Made by a program: the position numbers and the translations under genes | Source: Saccharibacillus kuerlensis DSM 22868 | Lineage (GTDB): Bacteria; Bacillota; Bacilli; Paenibacillales; Paenibacillaceae | Length of the DNA: 64,000 nucleotides | Direction: 5' to 3' | NCBI RefSeq assembly: GCF_000378145.1 | Contig: NZ_KB899286.1 | Coordinates: 43,413 to 107,412, forward strand | The notes under the pieces: generated by a model | What the model was told of the DNA's origin: nothing | The model's database searches: none | What the model saw: only the letters and a program-made list of their open reading frames with translations | Shown: one piece after another, positions 1-9,350 of the stretch | Position numbering within the stretch: position 1 is the first letter of the stretch | Layout: every line of letters begins with the position of its first letter

Positions 1-446
1 TCCACTTCCACAATTGTACGCGGCGGGTACGGTCCTGCTCCCCACAGTTCCTGCTGGATCTGGTTAACGAGCGGACGGTAGCGGTACATGTCGGTTGTGT
101 ATACGACGATACGCGTCGCATCCTGCAGGCTTGCGCCTTCGGATTCTGCGATCAATTTCATGTTCAAGAATGCCTGACGAATTCGGCCTTCCGGGCTTGC
201 CACGAGTTGATTGGTCGACGGATCGATTCCCCGCATACCTGCTACATAGATGTTATCTCCCGCGCGAGTACCCAGATTCCAAGTACCTGTCGGTTGAATG
301 GCTCCTACTGGCGCCAGTGTGTGAACCCCATTCGGCGATGTAAATATCGGCTCTGCAAATGCAGTAGTGCCGTAAGCTGATACGCCTACTTGAACAGCAA
401 TGAGACCTGCCAGGACTTTAAGTGCCGGCTTTTTTGTTTTGAACAT
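1..446 (-). CDS. Secreted RidA/YjgF-family protein, 3' end outside the window
   Basis: This gene reads leftwards and is cut by the window edge. It starts with ATG at 446-444, behind an AGGAG-type site about 7 nt upstream. The first 27 or so residues (MFKTKKPALKVLAGLIAVQV..., ending near AFAEP) look like a cleavable signal peptide. The mature part follows the RidA (YER057c/UK114) plan: a GVHTLAPVGAIQPTG-type start, then VAGMRGIDP, a stretch like AFLNMKLIAESEGASL, VVYTTDM, and the signature Arg in PPRTIVEV just before the edge. Cytosolic RidA deaminates reactive enamine/imine intermediates. A secreted form is less common and its substrate is unknown. The family call is firm; export is inferred from the N-terminus. 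Confidence 0.85.
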   Translation of the reverse strand, partial: MFKTKKPALKVLAGLIAVQVGVSAYGTTAFAEPIFTSPNGVHTLAPVGAIQPTGTWNLGTRAGDNIYVAGMRGIDPSTNQLVASPEGRIRQAFLNMKLIAESEGASLQDATRIVVYTTDMYRYRPLVNQIQQELWGAGPYPPRTIVEV

Positions 447-552
447 TTCCCCACTCCTCACTTGTAATCATCTGATCCCTATCACTAAGAAGCCTTTACT
501 GGATTACGGGAAATACTCTCCCTCTTTTCTAGCCACCTAGCAAACAAGGACT

Positions 553-580
553 AATATACCACACAAAATAAAACTGTCAA
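553..580 (-). promoter_or_regulatory. Sigma-A type promoter for the RidA-like gene
   Basis: On the minus strand a perfect TTGACA (580-575) is followed after 16 nt by TATATT (558-553). The start codon lies about 105 nt downstream at 446, which leaves a fairly long leader. This is a sequence match only. Confidence 0.6.
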
Positions 581-612
581 TCCGATTTCTCTATCTTATG
601 ATTCACTTACAT

Positions 613-664
613 TTCGAAAAAACAGCCTTTTATTGATATTTAAAACGTTTTATTCGAAAAAACA
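613..664. repeat. 12-bp direct repeat in the RidA/MCP intergenic region
   Basis: TTCGAAAAAACA occurs at 613-624 and again at 653-664, exactly 40 bp apart, in AT-rich DNA between the divergent RidA-like and chemoreceptor genes. The spacing of about four helical turns would fit paired sites for a regulator of either gene, but nothing identifies the protein. The rest of 447-822 holds only the promoter noted for the RidA-like gene and no convincing gene. Confidence 0.4.
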
Positions 665-822
665 TTTTTAAAACCAGGTATTTGGAACCATCTTCAAGGA
701 AAAAGCGAATATAAAACTAAATGTTCATTCCTTACTTGCCGACATTAAGAGAGCTTACTTCATTCGCGGACCAAACAAATGACGATGCGAATGCTGCTGC
801 AAACATAACAAGGGGGAGAATC

Positions 823-2832
823 ATGAAGATCAAATCCATACAAAGTTCGAAGAAAGCAGGGAGTCGAAAACTCCGGTTGAACTTAAGCATCAGAAGCCGA
901 CTATTCGCTGCATTCCTTATTATTTTGCTCATCCCAACTGTATCTCTCGGCGTAACTTCCTACCAGAAGTCAAAAACCGAAATTACCGGACAGTTTATGA
1001 AAAATACTCGTCAAAGCGTCCAGGCCGTCGACACACAGTTAACTAATATCATTCAAACGAGCTTGGACGATCTTGACTATTTGTCGAAGACTGTAACAGG
1101 CAGCATGGTTGAAGGAGAAACAAGTCCCGAACTGCGCCGCATTCTCGATCCGGTCAAAGCAGTCAAGAAAGAATATGATCATGTTCAGTTCGCTACAACG
1201 GACGGAAAGCTGTTGAACTCTCCCCAACAGGAATTTGCCGAAGGATTTGATCCGCGCGAACGGGGATGGTACAGCGCGGCTATGGCTGAGAAAGGAACGG
1301 CCTTCGTCAACAGCCCTATCGTAGCGCAGGATGGCAAAGTCATCGTCGTACCTTCGAAAGCAAGCGCAGACGGCACGGGTGTTGTCAGCGTCGTACTCAG
1401 TCTGAGCAACCTGGCCGGACATACTAATGCTATCAAAGTTGGCGAGACCGGCTACATGACGATTCTGGATTCGTCCGGCAAGTACCTGACTCACCCGGAA
1501 ATTGCGGCAGGCAGCGAGAATGCCGAAGGGTATGTCGCCGCACTGGGCGAAAAGCCTTCCGGAGAAATCTCCTTTGCCTCGAACGGCGAAAATCACACTG
1601 CCGTTTATACGACCAACGAGTTGACCGGCTGGAAGATCGTCGGCGTTATTAATGAGTCGGAAATTGCAGCTGCCAACCGCGGTATCCTGGTGACTACAAT
1701 CAGCGTAATCGCTGCCGCTATCGTATTGGGTATGCTTCTGACCTGGTGGGTCGTACGCTCTATCAACATACCGCTCAAGCGTCTCGTTGGCGCAACGCAG
1801 CGAATCGCCAATGGTGAATTGAGCGAGGAGATCCCGGTTACTTCGAAGGACGAACTTGGTCATCTGGCCGGCTCCGTCGACGAAATGCGCCAGAATTTGC
1901 GTCATCTGATCGAGCAGATCGGCTTCCATGCCGAACAGGTTGCGGCGACTTCGGAAGAACTCTCCGCCAGCGCCGAGCAGACGAAAGTCACTTCGGAACA
2001 TATCTCTTCCTCGATTCAAGAAATCGCGGACGGATCCGAGAAGCAGGTGCGCAGCTCTGAAGCCTTCTCGCGGGCGACTCAAGAAATCTCTAACGGCATG
2101 GAAGAAGCCGCTTCGTCGATCCAATTTGTTTCCGAACTGACTGATGCGACCAACAGTAAGGCTCAGGAAGGCAATGCTGTTGTAATCAAGACGGTTGAAC
2201 AGATGTATCTGATCCAGGATTCGACAACGGGAGCCGCCGAAGTTGTTAACCAACTCGGCCGGAAAACGAATGAAATCGGTACAATTGTTGGTCTGATTAC
2301 GGAAATTGCTTCCCAGACAAATCTGCTCGCCCTGAATGCTGCTATTGAAGCTGCCCGTGCCGGCGAGCACGGACGTGGTTTCGCCATCGTAGCGGACGAA
2401 GTCCGTAAGCTGGCCGAACAGTCCGGTAACGCTGCAGGCAGCATTACCGCCTTAATTGGCGAAATTCAAAGTGAATCGGAGAAGGCGGTCCGCTCGATGC
2501 AGGAAGGCACCGCAGTCGTGCGTACCGGTATCGACATGGTATCGCAGACAGGAACAGCCTTCGAAGAGATTTTAAGCTCCATTGGCCGCGTGGCCGAGGA
2601 AGCTTCAGCTGTTTCCGCTATCGTCGAACAAGTTAATATCAGCTCGAAAAACATGGTAGACGGCGTATCGGACATGGCGGGCATCGCGGCTCAATCGGCC
2701 GGCAGCACGCACGGTGTTGCCGCTTCGACCCAGCAGCAGAGCGCATCGATGAACGAAGTTTCCTATTCCGCCGAAGAACTCAGCAGAATGTCTCAGGAAC
2801 TGCAGGAAGTTGTTGCCCGTTTCCGGGTATAA
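823..2832 (+). CDS. Methyl-accepting chemotaxis protein (dCache-HAMP-MCP)
   Basis: This is a 669-residue transmembrane chemoreceptor. I chose ATG 823 over the in-frame ATG 721 because AAGGGGGAG lies just upstream, while the extra 34 residues do not look like an N-terminus. A first membrane segment (about residues 27-47) is followed by an extracellular Cache-type sensor region (to about 280), a second membrane segment (about 287-311), HAMP and the cytoplasmic coiled-coil signalling domain. The hairpin tip ([16 protein letters not shown], then [18 protein letters not shown]) is intact and would contact CheA and CheW. No CheR-binding tail is visible at the C-terminus. The ligand cannot be told. 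It is monocistronic, with a terminator after it. Confidence 0.93.
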   Translation: MKIKSIQSSKKAGSRKLRLNLSIRSRLFAAFLIILLIPTVSLGVTSYQKSKTEITGQFMKNTRQSVQAVDTQLTNIIQTSLDDLDYLSKTVTGSMVEGETSPELRRILDPVKAVKKEYDHVQFATTDGKLLNSPQQEFAEGFDPRERGWYSAAMAEKGTAFVNSPIVAQDGKVIVVPSKASADGTGVVSVVLSLSNLAGHTNAIKVGETGYMTILDSSGKYLTHPEIAAGSENAEGYVAALGEKPSGEISFASNGENHTAVYTTNELTGWKIVGVINESEIAAANRGILVTTISVIAAAIVLGMLLTWWVVRSINIPLKRLVGATQRIANGELSEEIPVTSKDELGHLAGSVDEMRQNLRHLIEQIGFHAEQVAATSEELSASAEQTKVTSEHISSSIQEIADGSEKQVRSSEAFSRATQEISNGMEEAASSIQFVSELTDATNSKAQEGNAVVIKTVEQMYLIQDSTTGAAEVVNQLGRKTNEIGTIVGLITEIASQTNLLALNAAIEAARAGEHGRGFAIVADEVRKLAEQSGNAAGSITALIGEIQSESEKAVRSMQEGTAVVRTGIDMVSQTGTAFEEILSSIGRVAEEASAVSAIVEQVNISSKNMVDGVSDMAGIAAQSAGSTHGVAASTQQQSASMNEVSYSAEELSRMSQELQEVVARFRV

Positions 2833-2880
2833 AGTACGCAGAACCGGACGTCCATGCAGAACCAGATATCTATATCGAAA

Positions 2881-2915
2881 AGCCCGCAAGAGAGCATTCT
2901 CTCTGCGGGTTTTTT
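2881..2915 (+). terminator. Terminator after the chemoreceptor gene
   Basis: A CCCGCA-AGAGAG stem pairs with CTCTCT-GCGGG (one bulge) across a short loop and is followed by a run of six T. It sits about 50 nt past the stop codon. Confidence 0.75.
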
Positions 2916-3133
2916 GCGCTTTCGCCGGCAGAAGAGCACTTCACAAGGCTGTAGGCCGGGTGCCTCACAAGACCCACCGGACGGGTGCCGCCTACCCGGC
3001 GACTACACAGATCAGGAACCCGCATTCAATTTCATAGTCGAGTTTCAAAATTTCGGACAAAACAATTGGCAGGTTCATACTTACTTCCCTTTCTTGATAT
3101 AATCGTAAAGAACCAACGGAAGGAAGTGAAGCA

Positions 3134-4096
3134 ATGCCTGATCCTTGGATCTGGAAACAACGAATTCAAGCCATACGTGCATTCAATTACAATGAAATGA
3201 TGCAAGCTGGCATTCTGCGAGAACGTCTGCTGCACAGTTCTTACTCATTGACGGAATCCCGAGTGATACTGGAAATATCTCTTGATACCCAATTGACCGC
3301 CACCGATCTAAGCCGCCGGCTTGGTCTGGATCCCGGCTATCTCAGTCGTCTGTTGAGCAGATTGGAATCCAGCGGTGTAATCGAACGTCCTCGCAGCAAA
3401 GGCGACAGTCGAAGACGGTTATTAAAGCTGACTGCACACGGTTCACGTATCGCTCAACTGCTTAATCGCAGAGTAGACGATGACGTCGCCGAATACTTGG
3501 CCGGAATACCGGAACCGGATCAAGTCCGATTGATGGAAGCGATTCGGACAATCGAAGAGATCAACGAATCCAAGATGTCCCATATCAATGAAAGTTTATA
3601 TTTCTTGCGGGAAGCGGAGCCTTCCGATAGTGAACGAATCATACGCGCTTATGAAACTCTCTACGAACAGACTTTTGGGCCCGAAGATGGATTTTGGAAT
3701 GTCTTGAACGATACCGTTAGCCGACTTTTCAATCCAAAAGCCGATGAATCCTTATATTCTCGCTGCTGGATTGCCGAAATGAACGGCGAAAGCGCCGGAT
3801 CAATTTTGTTGGAACAATTGGATGACGACCAACTGCATATCAAACTATTTATGGTCGAATCCAAACGCCGGGGACTGGGCATCGGCGGAAGTCTGCTTGA
3901 CGAAGCGATAACTTTTGCCCGTCAGACAAGCTGCCGCAAATTGATGCTGTGGACGATTCGAGGTCAGCGCCGTCTGCAAGGACTGCTGATCAAACGAAGT
4001 TTCAAGCAGACCGAGCGGCCGAGCGTTTCATATTATGGTATTCATTTCGATGTAGAACAGTGGGAGCTTCAACTGCATTCCGGCACACCTAAGTAA
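3134..4096 (+). CDS. MarR-type winged helix fused to GNAT acetyltransferase
   Basis: The 320-residue protein has two parts. Residues 1-150 are a MarR-like winged-helix unit: SYSLTESRVILEIS, then a recognition helix region LSRRLGLDPGYLSRLLSRLE and a wing ending in RRLLKLTAHG. Residues 155-320 are a GNAT fold with an acetyl-CoA loop of the form ESKRRGLGIGGSLLDEA and a late LMLWTIRGQRRLQGLL segment. This fusion is a recognised bifunctional family, usually in small-molecule or amino-acid N-acetylation, but the substrate and operator here are unknown. ATG 3134 follows GGAAGGAAG. The gene stands alone; the IR at 4158-4185 probably terminates it. Confidence 0.88.
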   Translation: MPDPWIWKQRIQAIRAFNYNEMMQAGILRERLLHSSYSLTESRVILEISLDTQLTATDLSRRLGLDPGYLSRLLSRLESSGVIERPRSKGDSRRRLLKLTAHGSRIAQLLNRRVDDDVAEYLAGIPEPDQVRLMEAIRTIEEINESKMSHINESLYFLREAEPSDSERIIRAYETLYEQTFGPEDGFWNVLNDTVSRLFNPKADESLYSRCWIAEMNGESAGSILLEQLDDDQLHIKLFMVESKRRGLGIGGSLLDEAITFARQTSCRKLMLWTIRGQRRLQGLLIKRSFKQTERPSVSYYGIHFDVEQWELQLHSGTPK

Positions 4097-4157
4097 GAGC
4101 AATGAATTTCAGTTTTAACTATCTATTTATGCAAAAGTTAATAACTTTGACCACTGC

Positions 4158-4185
4158 TATGACTTAAACAAACGTTTAAGTCATA
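4158..4185. repeat. Perfect 12-bp inverted repeat, terminator or operator
   Basis: TATGACTTAAAC and GTTTAAGTCATA are perfect 12-bp arms around the 4-nt loop AAAC. TTTATTTAC follows on the + strand, so it may end transcription of the MarR-GNAT gene 60 nt upstream. The stem is AT-rich, and a symmetrical site like this could equally be an operator. The rest of 4097-4426 is AT-rich leader for the asparaginase gene with no ORF; TTGTTA, 17 nt, TTATAT near 4323-4351 is a weak promoter candidate. Confidence 0.55.
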
Positions 4186-4426
4186 TTTATTTACATTGAT
4201 TGTTCCTTATTTTGATATATTCTCAAGCATAAATATTAGAGACTAACATGAAATAAGAAGAAAAAAGTCGAATAAAACAGAATAAACATGAATAAAGCGT
4301 TTTTTTGCTTAGTATGTAGATTTGTTAATTTTCCTTACATTGATTTATATTTATAGACATCAGAAAGCAGAGAGAGTTATCAAACTTTCCTTTTTCTGAA
4401 ATGTTGTGATCTAGAGGAGGAATTAT

Positions 4427-5611
4427 ATGTCTACTATATCCAAAAAAATGCTGAAGGTTGTACTTGCATTCGGAGTCACTACTGCGGCAGCTGCGCCTGT
4501 TCTTGAAATTCGCAGCGCTTCTGCAGCGGAAGTAACTGGGATCGTCGTTGCCAGTACTCCTGCTCCCGCCGGAGCCTCTTCAGTGGTAAGTACACTTCCA
4601 AAAGTCGAAGTCATTGCGACAGGCGGTACGATCGCCGGCCAGTCTGCCGATGCTACCAGCTTTGCCAATTACCGTGCCGGTACTCTGCTGATCGCAGACA
4701 TGGTAGCGGAACTTCCCGACAAGGATAAGATCGCACAAGTCAGTACATATCAGTTCGGCAATTCGGGTTCCAGTGCTTATAGCATCGCCGACCTGTACGA
4801 TCTCTCTCTTCGAGTAGACAAAGCACTTGAGACTCAGGATGCGGTCGTTGTGACCAGCGGTACAGACACAATGGAAGAGATTGCGTATTTCCTTGATTTG
4901 ACCGTTCGCAGTCCAAAACCGGTTGTCGTTACCGGTTCCATGCGTCCATGGACCGTTATTGGCAGCGATGCGCAGGCCAATCTCTATAACGCCATTAAGT
5001 TGGCGGCAAGCGGAAAAACCAAATATTTTGGTACTGTCCTTATGTTAAATGATGAATTTCATGCTGCTCGTGAAGTAACCAAATCCAATTCCTATCGAAC
5101 CGATACTTTCGTTACGCCGGAACTTGGCGCACTCGGATACATTGACGAAGAAAACGTTCGTGTCTACCGCGCTCCATCCCGGGCACTGCTGAGCGCTGCA
5201 AAATGGAATACGCCTTTTGATCTGTCAAAACTCGACAAAGCCGCACTTGCCAAGGTGGAAATCGCTTACTCCTATCAGGATGCCGGAGCCGGAGCCATCT
5301 CGGCATTCGTTGCCAACGGAGCAGACGGTATTGTAACTGCCGGAACCGGAGCGGGCGGTATTTCGCGAGCAATGGGCGCCGAACGTACAGCGGCAATCAA
5401 GGAACATGGAACGATCTTTGTTACAACAACGCGTACCGGATCGGGAAGCAATTATTCCAGCGGTGATCATATCATTGCTGGAGATAACCTGAACGCAGCA
5501 CATGCGCGGCTTATGCTGCTGCTGTCCCTTTCGTTCTCAAGCGATTTTGAGACCATCAAAGGTTGGTTCGAAAGCTACGGACATGCTCAGGTGAGTGTAT
5601 CGGAAAAGTAA
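4427..5611 (+). CDS. ansB: Secreted type II L-asparaginase
   Basis: This is a 394-residue asparaginase with an N-terminal export signal (MSTISKKMLKVVLAFGVTTA, cleavage probably near residue 34). It would hydrolyse asparagine to aspartate and ammonia outside the cell. The first catalytic motif is EVIATGGTIAG (residues 61-71, nucleophile Thr68). The second is VVTSGTDTMEE with Thr146-Asp147, and VVVTGSMRP follows. Its length after the signal, about 360 residues, fits the type II family. ATG 4427 is preceded by AGAGGAGG at ideal spacing. It is monocistronic with a strong terminator. The symbol is by family; ansA/ansZ naming varies among Firmicutes. Confidence 0.93.
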   Translation: MSTISKKMLKVVLAFGVTTAAAAPVLEIRSASAAEVTGIVVASTPAPAGASSVVSTLPKVEVIATGGTIAGQSADATSFANYRAGTLLIADMVAELPDKDKIAQVSTYQFGNSGSSAYSIADLYDLSLRVDKALETQDAVVVTSGTDTMEEIAYFLDLTVRSPKPVVVTGSMRPWTVIGSDAQANLYNAIKLAASGKTKYFGTVLMLNDEFHAAREVTKSNSYRTDTFVTPELGALGYIDEENVRVYRAPSRALLSAAKWNTPFDLSKLDKAALAKVEIAYSYQDAGAGAISAFVANGADGIVTAGTGAGGISRAMGAERTAAIKEHGTIFVTTTRTGSGSNYSSGDHIIAGDNLNAAHARLMLLLSLSFSSDFETIKGWFESYGHAQVSVSEK

Positions 5612-5642
5612 AGTTGCCGTGTAATGATTACTTACGAAATAC

Positions 5643-5679
5643 AAAAAGGTTCGAAGCTCTCGCAGCTTCGAACCTTTTT
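5643..5679 (+). terminator. Terminator after the asparaginase gene
   Basis: AAAAAGGTTCGAAGCT and AGCTTCGAACCTTTTT form a 16-bp stem with a short loop and terminal T run. Confidence 0.9.
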
Positions 5680-5727
5680 CCGTTCAAGCGACCGGGGCCA
5701 TCGGCAGACAGCGCTTTTCGTTTCACT

Positions 5728-5886
5728 TTACCCTCGGCTGTCTCTTTTCATTCTGCAAGCAAATTCTTCAAATCCCAATCCTCCGTAATAGGAACGGTGT
5801 TCTTCCGAGCAAAGTAGCTGAACATGCAGCTCTTTGCGCTGAGCTGTTAAACGCAGATGTTTGCTGCTCCAGCCCTTTAATTCCGT
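5728..5886 (-). pseudogene. Possible C-terminal remnant of a GNAT acetyltransferase
   Basis: The minus strand is open for 53 codons between TAG (5889-5887) and TAA (5730-5728), but has no upstream start codon or ribosome site. Its translation ends in a stretch like HRSYYGGLGFEEFACRMKR, which resembles the final beta strand of GNAT enzymes (an aromatic pair, then LGFEE). The rest of such a protein is absent. I read it as a decayed 3' end between the asparaginase terminator and the mrp promoter. Chance resemblance is possible. Nothing else is visible in 5681-5930. Confidence 0.3.
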
Positions 5887-5932
5887 CTATACCACTTTTT
5901 CCCTTCCTATTATAAACGTCGTTTTGTAAGCT

Positions 5933-5961
5933 TTGTCTTACATAAAGTTGGGTAATATAAA
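5933..5961 (+). promoter_or_regulatory. Promoter of the mrp operon
   Basis: TTGTCT (5933-5938), a 17-nt spacer and TATAAA (5956-5961) form a good sigma-A match. Transcription would start about 40 nt before mrpA. Confidence 0.6.
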
Positions 5962-6008
5962 AAAATAAAACGTTTGGTTGAAACCATGCTGCGGAAAGGA
6001 GAAACCGT

Positions 6009-8576
6009 TTGTCTCCACTTCATTTTTTGACGCTATCGCCATTTTTACTTGCCGCAGTTCTCCCGCTGCTCGGAAAAATGGCTCCGCGCCTTCATAAAGG
6101 TTGGGTTGCCGCTGTATGGTCTGCAATTCTTTTCATGACGCTGATTGGCTATTCCGCCGAAATTCAAGCCGGCTCCCCGATAAACGAATCTCTGGCCTGG
6201 ATTCCGTCTCTCGGCATATCATTTACGCTGTACCTTGACGGTCTCTCTCTTCTGTTCGCCCTTCTTATTACTGGAATGGGGACGCTGGTTTCCATCTATT
6301 CGATCGGCTATATGAACGCAGCCGAAAATTCGTTAAATCGGTTTTATGTTTGTCTGCTGATTTTCATGGGAGCGATGCTCGGCCTTGTTCTATCGGACAA
6401 CTTATTGACGTTATACGGATTCTGGGAGCTGACAAGTGTCACTTCTTTCCTCCTAATCGGTTATAACCATGCCAAACAGCGCTCTCGTTACGGCGCACTC
6501 AAGTCTCTGCTGATTACAATGACCGGCGGACTGGGTCTGCTGAGTGGGTTTATTCTACTCTACATCATGAGCGGAACCTATACGATTCGCGAATTGTTTG
6601 AGGCAGGTGCACCGCTGGCTTCGCATCCGCTGTTCCTGCCGGCCATGCTGCTGATCCTGTTTGGAGCATTCACCAAGTCGGCACAGTATCCGTTTCATAT
6701 CTGGCTGCCAGACGCGATGGAAGCCCCGACTCCGGTCAGCGCTTACCTGCATTCGGCTACCATGGTCAAAGCCGGACTATACCTTGTTGCTCGAATGAGT
6801 CCAATATTCGCAGGCGCTCCTGAATGGTTCTGGATCGTCTCACTCGGCGGATTGATTACTCTGCTGTATGGCTCGGTAACAGCGGTCAAGCAGACTGATC
6901 TCAAAGGCATTCTTGCCTATTCGACGATCAGCCAGCTCGGTCTGATTATGTGTCTACTCGGCTTGTCGTCCCTGACAGGTCTAATGGAGGGCGAAGAACG
7001 GCTGCTGTATGCCGCTGCAGGAACAGCCGCCTTGTTCCACCTGCTTAATCACGCCGTTTTTAAAGGTTCTTTATTTATGATTGCAGGAATTGTCGACCAT
7101 GAGACCGGCACCAGAGATATCCGCAAATTGGGCGGTTTGGCCCAAGTGATGCCGATCGCGTTCACCATTTCACTGTTCGGCGCGCTGTCAATGGCAGGGC
7201 TGCCGCCGTTTGGCGGATTTTTGAGCAAGGAAATGTTCCTAGAGGCTGTTATTGAACCGCTGCATGCAGGTGTATTCCGTCTTGAAACATGGGGTGTTCT
7301 ATTTCCGATTATAGCCTGGATTGCAAGCGTGTTTACTTTCGTCTATTCTGCACTGCTTGTTGCACGGACTTTTCTGGGGCCTCGTAAAAAGGAATTGCAG
7401 CACAGTAAGATCCATGATGCTCCGTTTCTCATGACATTCCCCCCTGCACTGCTGGGAGTACTGGCGCTCGTGCTGGGGCTCTTCCCGAGCTTGGCCGCTT
7501 ACTCGTTAATCGCTCCTGCGGTTGAAGCCATGATGCCCATCATTACCGCTTCGGGCGAAAGACTTTCGCCTGATATTAAGCTGTGGCACGGCTTTACGCC
7601 AGCACTGTGGATGACGATCGGCGTTGTAGCCGCAGGTACATTATTGACTTTGACTGCACGGAAATGGACTCGTGTGTATACCTTTTTCCCCAGCAAATTT
7701 TCCATTAGCGGGTTTTACGATGTAAGCTTGAATTTTTTCGAACGCCTCACCTTCCGGGTCACTTCGCTGTATATGAACGGCTCTTCACGCAGCTATATTA
7801 AATACATTTTGGGCTTTATGCTGCTGGTGCTGGGCTTTATCCTTTTCAACTCAGCAGATATCACCTTCCGGGTCGGCGCCTACGCACAGATTGCGCCTTA
7901 TGAATGGCTGATTCTGCTTGGGCTGGCCGCTGCAGCGCTCGCTGTTCCATTTACTAAATCCCGTCCGGTCGCCATTATTTTGACCGGTACGGTCGGCTAT
8001 CTGATGACGCTGATGTTCGTATTCCTGCGTGCACCGGATTTGGCCCTGACCCAAATGGTTGTCGAATCGATCTCCGTTACGCTGTACCTGCTCTGCTTCT
8101 ACCATCTGCCAAAGCTGCGGACAGAACAGAGAGCCGTCCGCTTCCAACTGCCGAATTTCCTTGTAGCGGTAGCGGTTGGGATCTTGATGACCTTGATCGC
8201 ATTGGCGGTATTGGGTACCAATCCATTCGAACCGGTATCGGATTATTATGTTCGCGAGAGCTACGAATCAGCAGGCGGAAAAAATATTGTCAATGTTATT
8301 CTTGTCGACTTCCGCGGCTTCGATACAATGCTTGAAATTATGGTACTCGGTGTCGCTTCGCTCGGTATTTATAATATGATCAAACTTCGTCGCAAAGCGA
8401 CCGATGTAGGTTCCCGCCAAGTGATGCATGAAGGGGAGTTCGCTGAAGAAGATGCGGCGGAGATGCGCAAATCCCAATACGGTTATGACGGACCTGAAGC
8501 GGACTTCAACGAGCAGGCAGAGGAAGAGACTGCCGAAAGTGACTCGCCCGCGAAAGGAGGAGAAGAAAATGCCTAA
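6009..8576 (+). CDS. mrpA: Na+/H+ antiporter subunit A (MrpA)
   Basis: The 855-residue protein is the largest Mrp subunit, related to complex I NuoL/NuoM. It has about 20 membrane segments, a proton-path region with LYGFWELTSVTSFLLIGY, a lysine helix SATMVKAGLYLVARMSP, and the C-terminal MrpA/MrpB-type section. It works only in the MrpA-G complex, exchanging Na+ for H+ for alkali and salt tolerance. The start is TTG 6009, with AAAGGAG seven nt upstream and no in-frame ATG nearby. A charged cytoplasmic tail of about 60 residues (rich in E, D and A) makes it longer than the roughly 800-residue Bacillus form. It overlaps mrpB by 8 nt. Confidence 0.95.
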   Translation: MSPLHFLTLSPFLLAAVLPLLGKMAPRLHKGWVAAVWSAILFMTLIGYSAEIQAGSPINESLAWIPSLGISFTLYLDGLSLLFALLITGMGTLVSIYSIGYMNAAENSLNRFYVCLLIFMGAMLGLVLSDNLLTLYGFWELTSVTSFLLIGYNHAKQRSRYGALKSLLITMTGGLGLLSGFILLYIMSGTYTIRELFEAGAPLASHPLFLPAMLLILFGAFTKSAQYPFHIWLPDAMEAPTPVSAYLHSATMVKAGLYLVARMSPIFAGAPEWFWIVSLGGLITLLYGSVTAVKQTDLKGILAYSTISQLGLIMCLLGLSSLTGLMEGEERLLYAAAGTAALFHLLNHAVFKGSLFMIAGIVDHETGTRDIRKLGGLAQVMPIAFTISLFGALSMAGLPPFGGFLSKEMFLEAVIEPLHAGVFRLETWGVLFPIIAWIASVFTFVYSALLVARTFLGPRKKELQHSKIHDAPFLMTFPPALLGVLALVLGLFPSLAAYSLIAPAVEAMMPIITASGERLSPDIKLWHGFTPALWMTIGVVAAGTLLTLTARKWTRVYTFFPSKFSISGFYDVSLNFFERLTFRVTSLYMNGSSRSYIKYILGFMLLVLGFILFNSADITFRVGAYAQIAPYEWLILLGLAAAALAVPFTKSRPVAIILTGTVGYLMTLMFVFLRAPDLALTQMVVESISVTLYLLCFYHLPKLRTEQRAVRFQLPNFLVAVAVGILMTLIALAVLGTNPFEPVSDYYVRESYESAGGKNIVNVILVDFRGFDTMLEIMVLGVASLGIYNMIKLRRKATDVGSRQVMHEGEFAEEDAAEMRKSQYGYDGPEADFNEQAEEETAESDSPAKGGEENA

Positions 8577-8994
8577 GGGAAGCGACATTTTTCTGCAGAA
8601 TGTCTCTAAAATTGTTGTTTTTATTATATTAGCTTTTGCTTTATATTTATTTTTTACCGGCCACGTCAGTCCCGGCGGCGGTTTCATTGCGGGACTGACC
8701 AGTGCAGGCGCACTGCTGCTGCTGGCACTTGCTTTTGATATCGATACAGTCCGCAAAGTTCTGCCGGTCGACTTCAAGCTTGTTATGGCGCTCGGTCTGC
8801 TCATTGCTCTTTGCACGGGTACGGGCGCTTTCTTCTTCGGAGAACCGTTTTTAAAGCATGCGTTCGGCTACTTTCACCTTCCTCTTCTCGGAAAAACCGA
8901 ACTCCATACCGCCTTAATCTTCGACCTTGGGGTCTATCTTGCAGTCGTGGGCGTTACAATGACGATCCTGATTACCATTGGGGAGGACAGCTGA
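8569..8994 (+). CDS. mrpB: Na+/H+ antiporter subunit B (MrpB)
   Basis: This 141-residue membrane protein starts at ATG 8569, behind AAAGGAGGAG. An in-frame upstream ATG at 8428 lies inside mrpA and was discarded. It carries the MrpB hallmark GHVSPGGGFIAGL near residue 31-43 and three further hydrophobic segments. It is a core subunit of the cation/proton antiporter. The 3' end overlaps mrpC by one base (TGATG), so translation is coupled. Confidence 0.95.
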   Translation: MPKGSDIFLQNVSKIVVFIILAFALYLFFTGHVSPGGGFIAGLTSAGALLLLALAFDIDTVRKVLPVDFKLVMALGLLIALCTGTGAFFFGEPFLKHAFGYFHLPLLGKTELHTALIFDLGVYLAVVGVTMTILITIGEDS

Positions 8995-9350
8995 TGGAAG
9001 TGATCGTAGCGATAATCGTCGGCGTTCTGTTTGCCGTCGGCATCTATCTTATTTTAACGCAGGACCTGCTGCGCATTGTACTTGGCACTTCTCTGCTGAC
9101 ACATGCCGTTCACCTGCTGCTGCTGACAATGGCTATGCTGAAGACTGGAGCGGCCCCGCTGCTGGACCGAGGCCAGGAGCAGTTTGCGGATCCTCTGCCG
9201 CAGGCTCTTATTCTGACATCAATCGTAATCAATTTCGGTATTACCGCCTTTTTCCTCGTTTTGTCTTATCGCGCTTATCAGAAGCTGGATACGACAAACA
9301 TGGATTGGCTGCGCAGCGAATCTTCAAGACATAGGGGGCACAGCCGATGA
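8994..9350 (+). CDS. mrpC: Na+/H+ antiporter subunit C (MrpC)
   Basis: MrpC has 118 residues and resembles NuoK: three membrane helices, the LLRIVLGTSLLTHAVHLLLL segment, and ADPLPQALILTSIVINFGITA. The ATG overlaps the mrpB stop. The reading frame stays open upstream into mrpB, but the family's MEVIVAIIVG-like start fixes the N-terminus. It acts in the Mrp membrane complex and ends in an ATGA overlap with mrpD. Confidence 0.95.
   Translation: MEVIVAIIVGVLFAVGIYLILTQDLLRIVLGTSLLTHAVHLLLLTMAMLKTGAAPLLDRGQEQFADPLPQALILTSIVINFGITAFFLVLSYRAYQKLDTTNMDWLRSESSRHRGHSR

Noticed and set aside
721-822. Longer chemoreceptor start at ATG 721
   Set aside because: No ribosome site there; ATG 823 follows AAGGGGGAG and gives the usual short cytoplasmic N-terminus.
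1039-2370. 443-codon open frame antisense to the chemoreceptor gene
   Set aside because: It lies fully inside a well-supported MCP gene, has no ribosome site or recognisable domain, and is a codon-bias shadow.
5112-5503. Leftward frames inside the asparaginase gene
   Set aside because: Shadows of a gene with both catalytic motifs intact.
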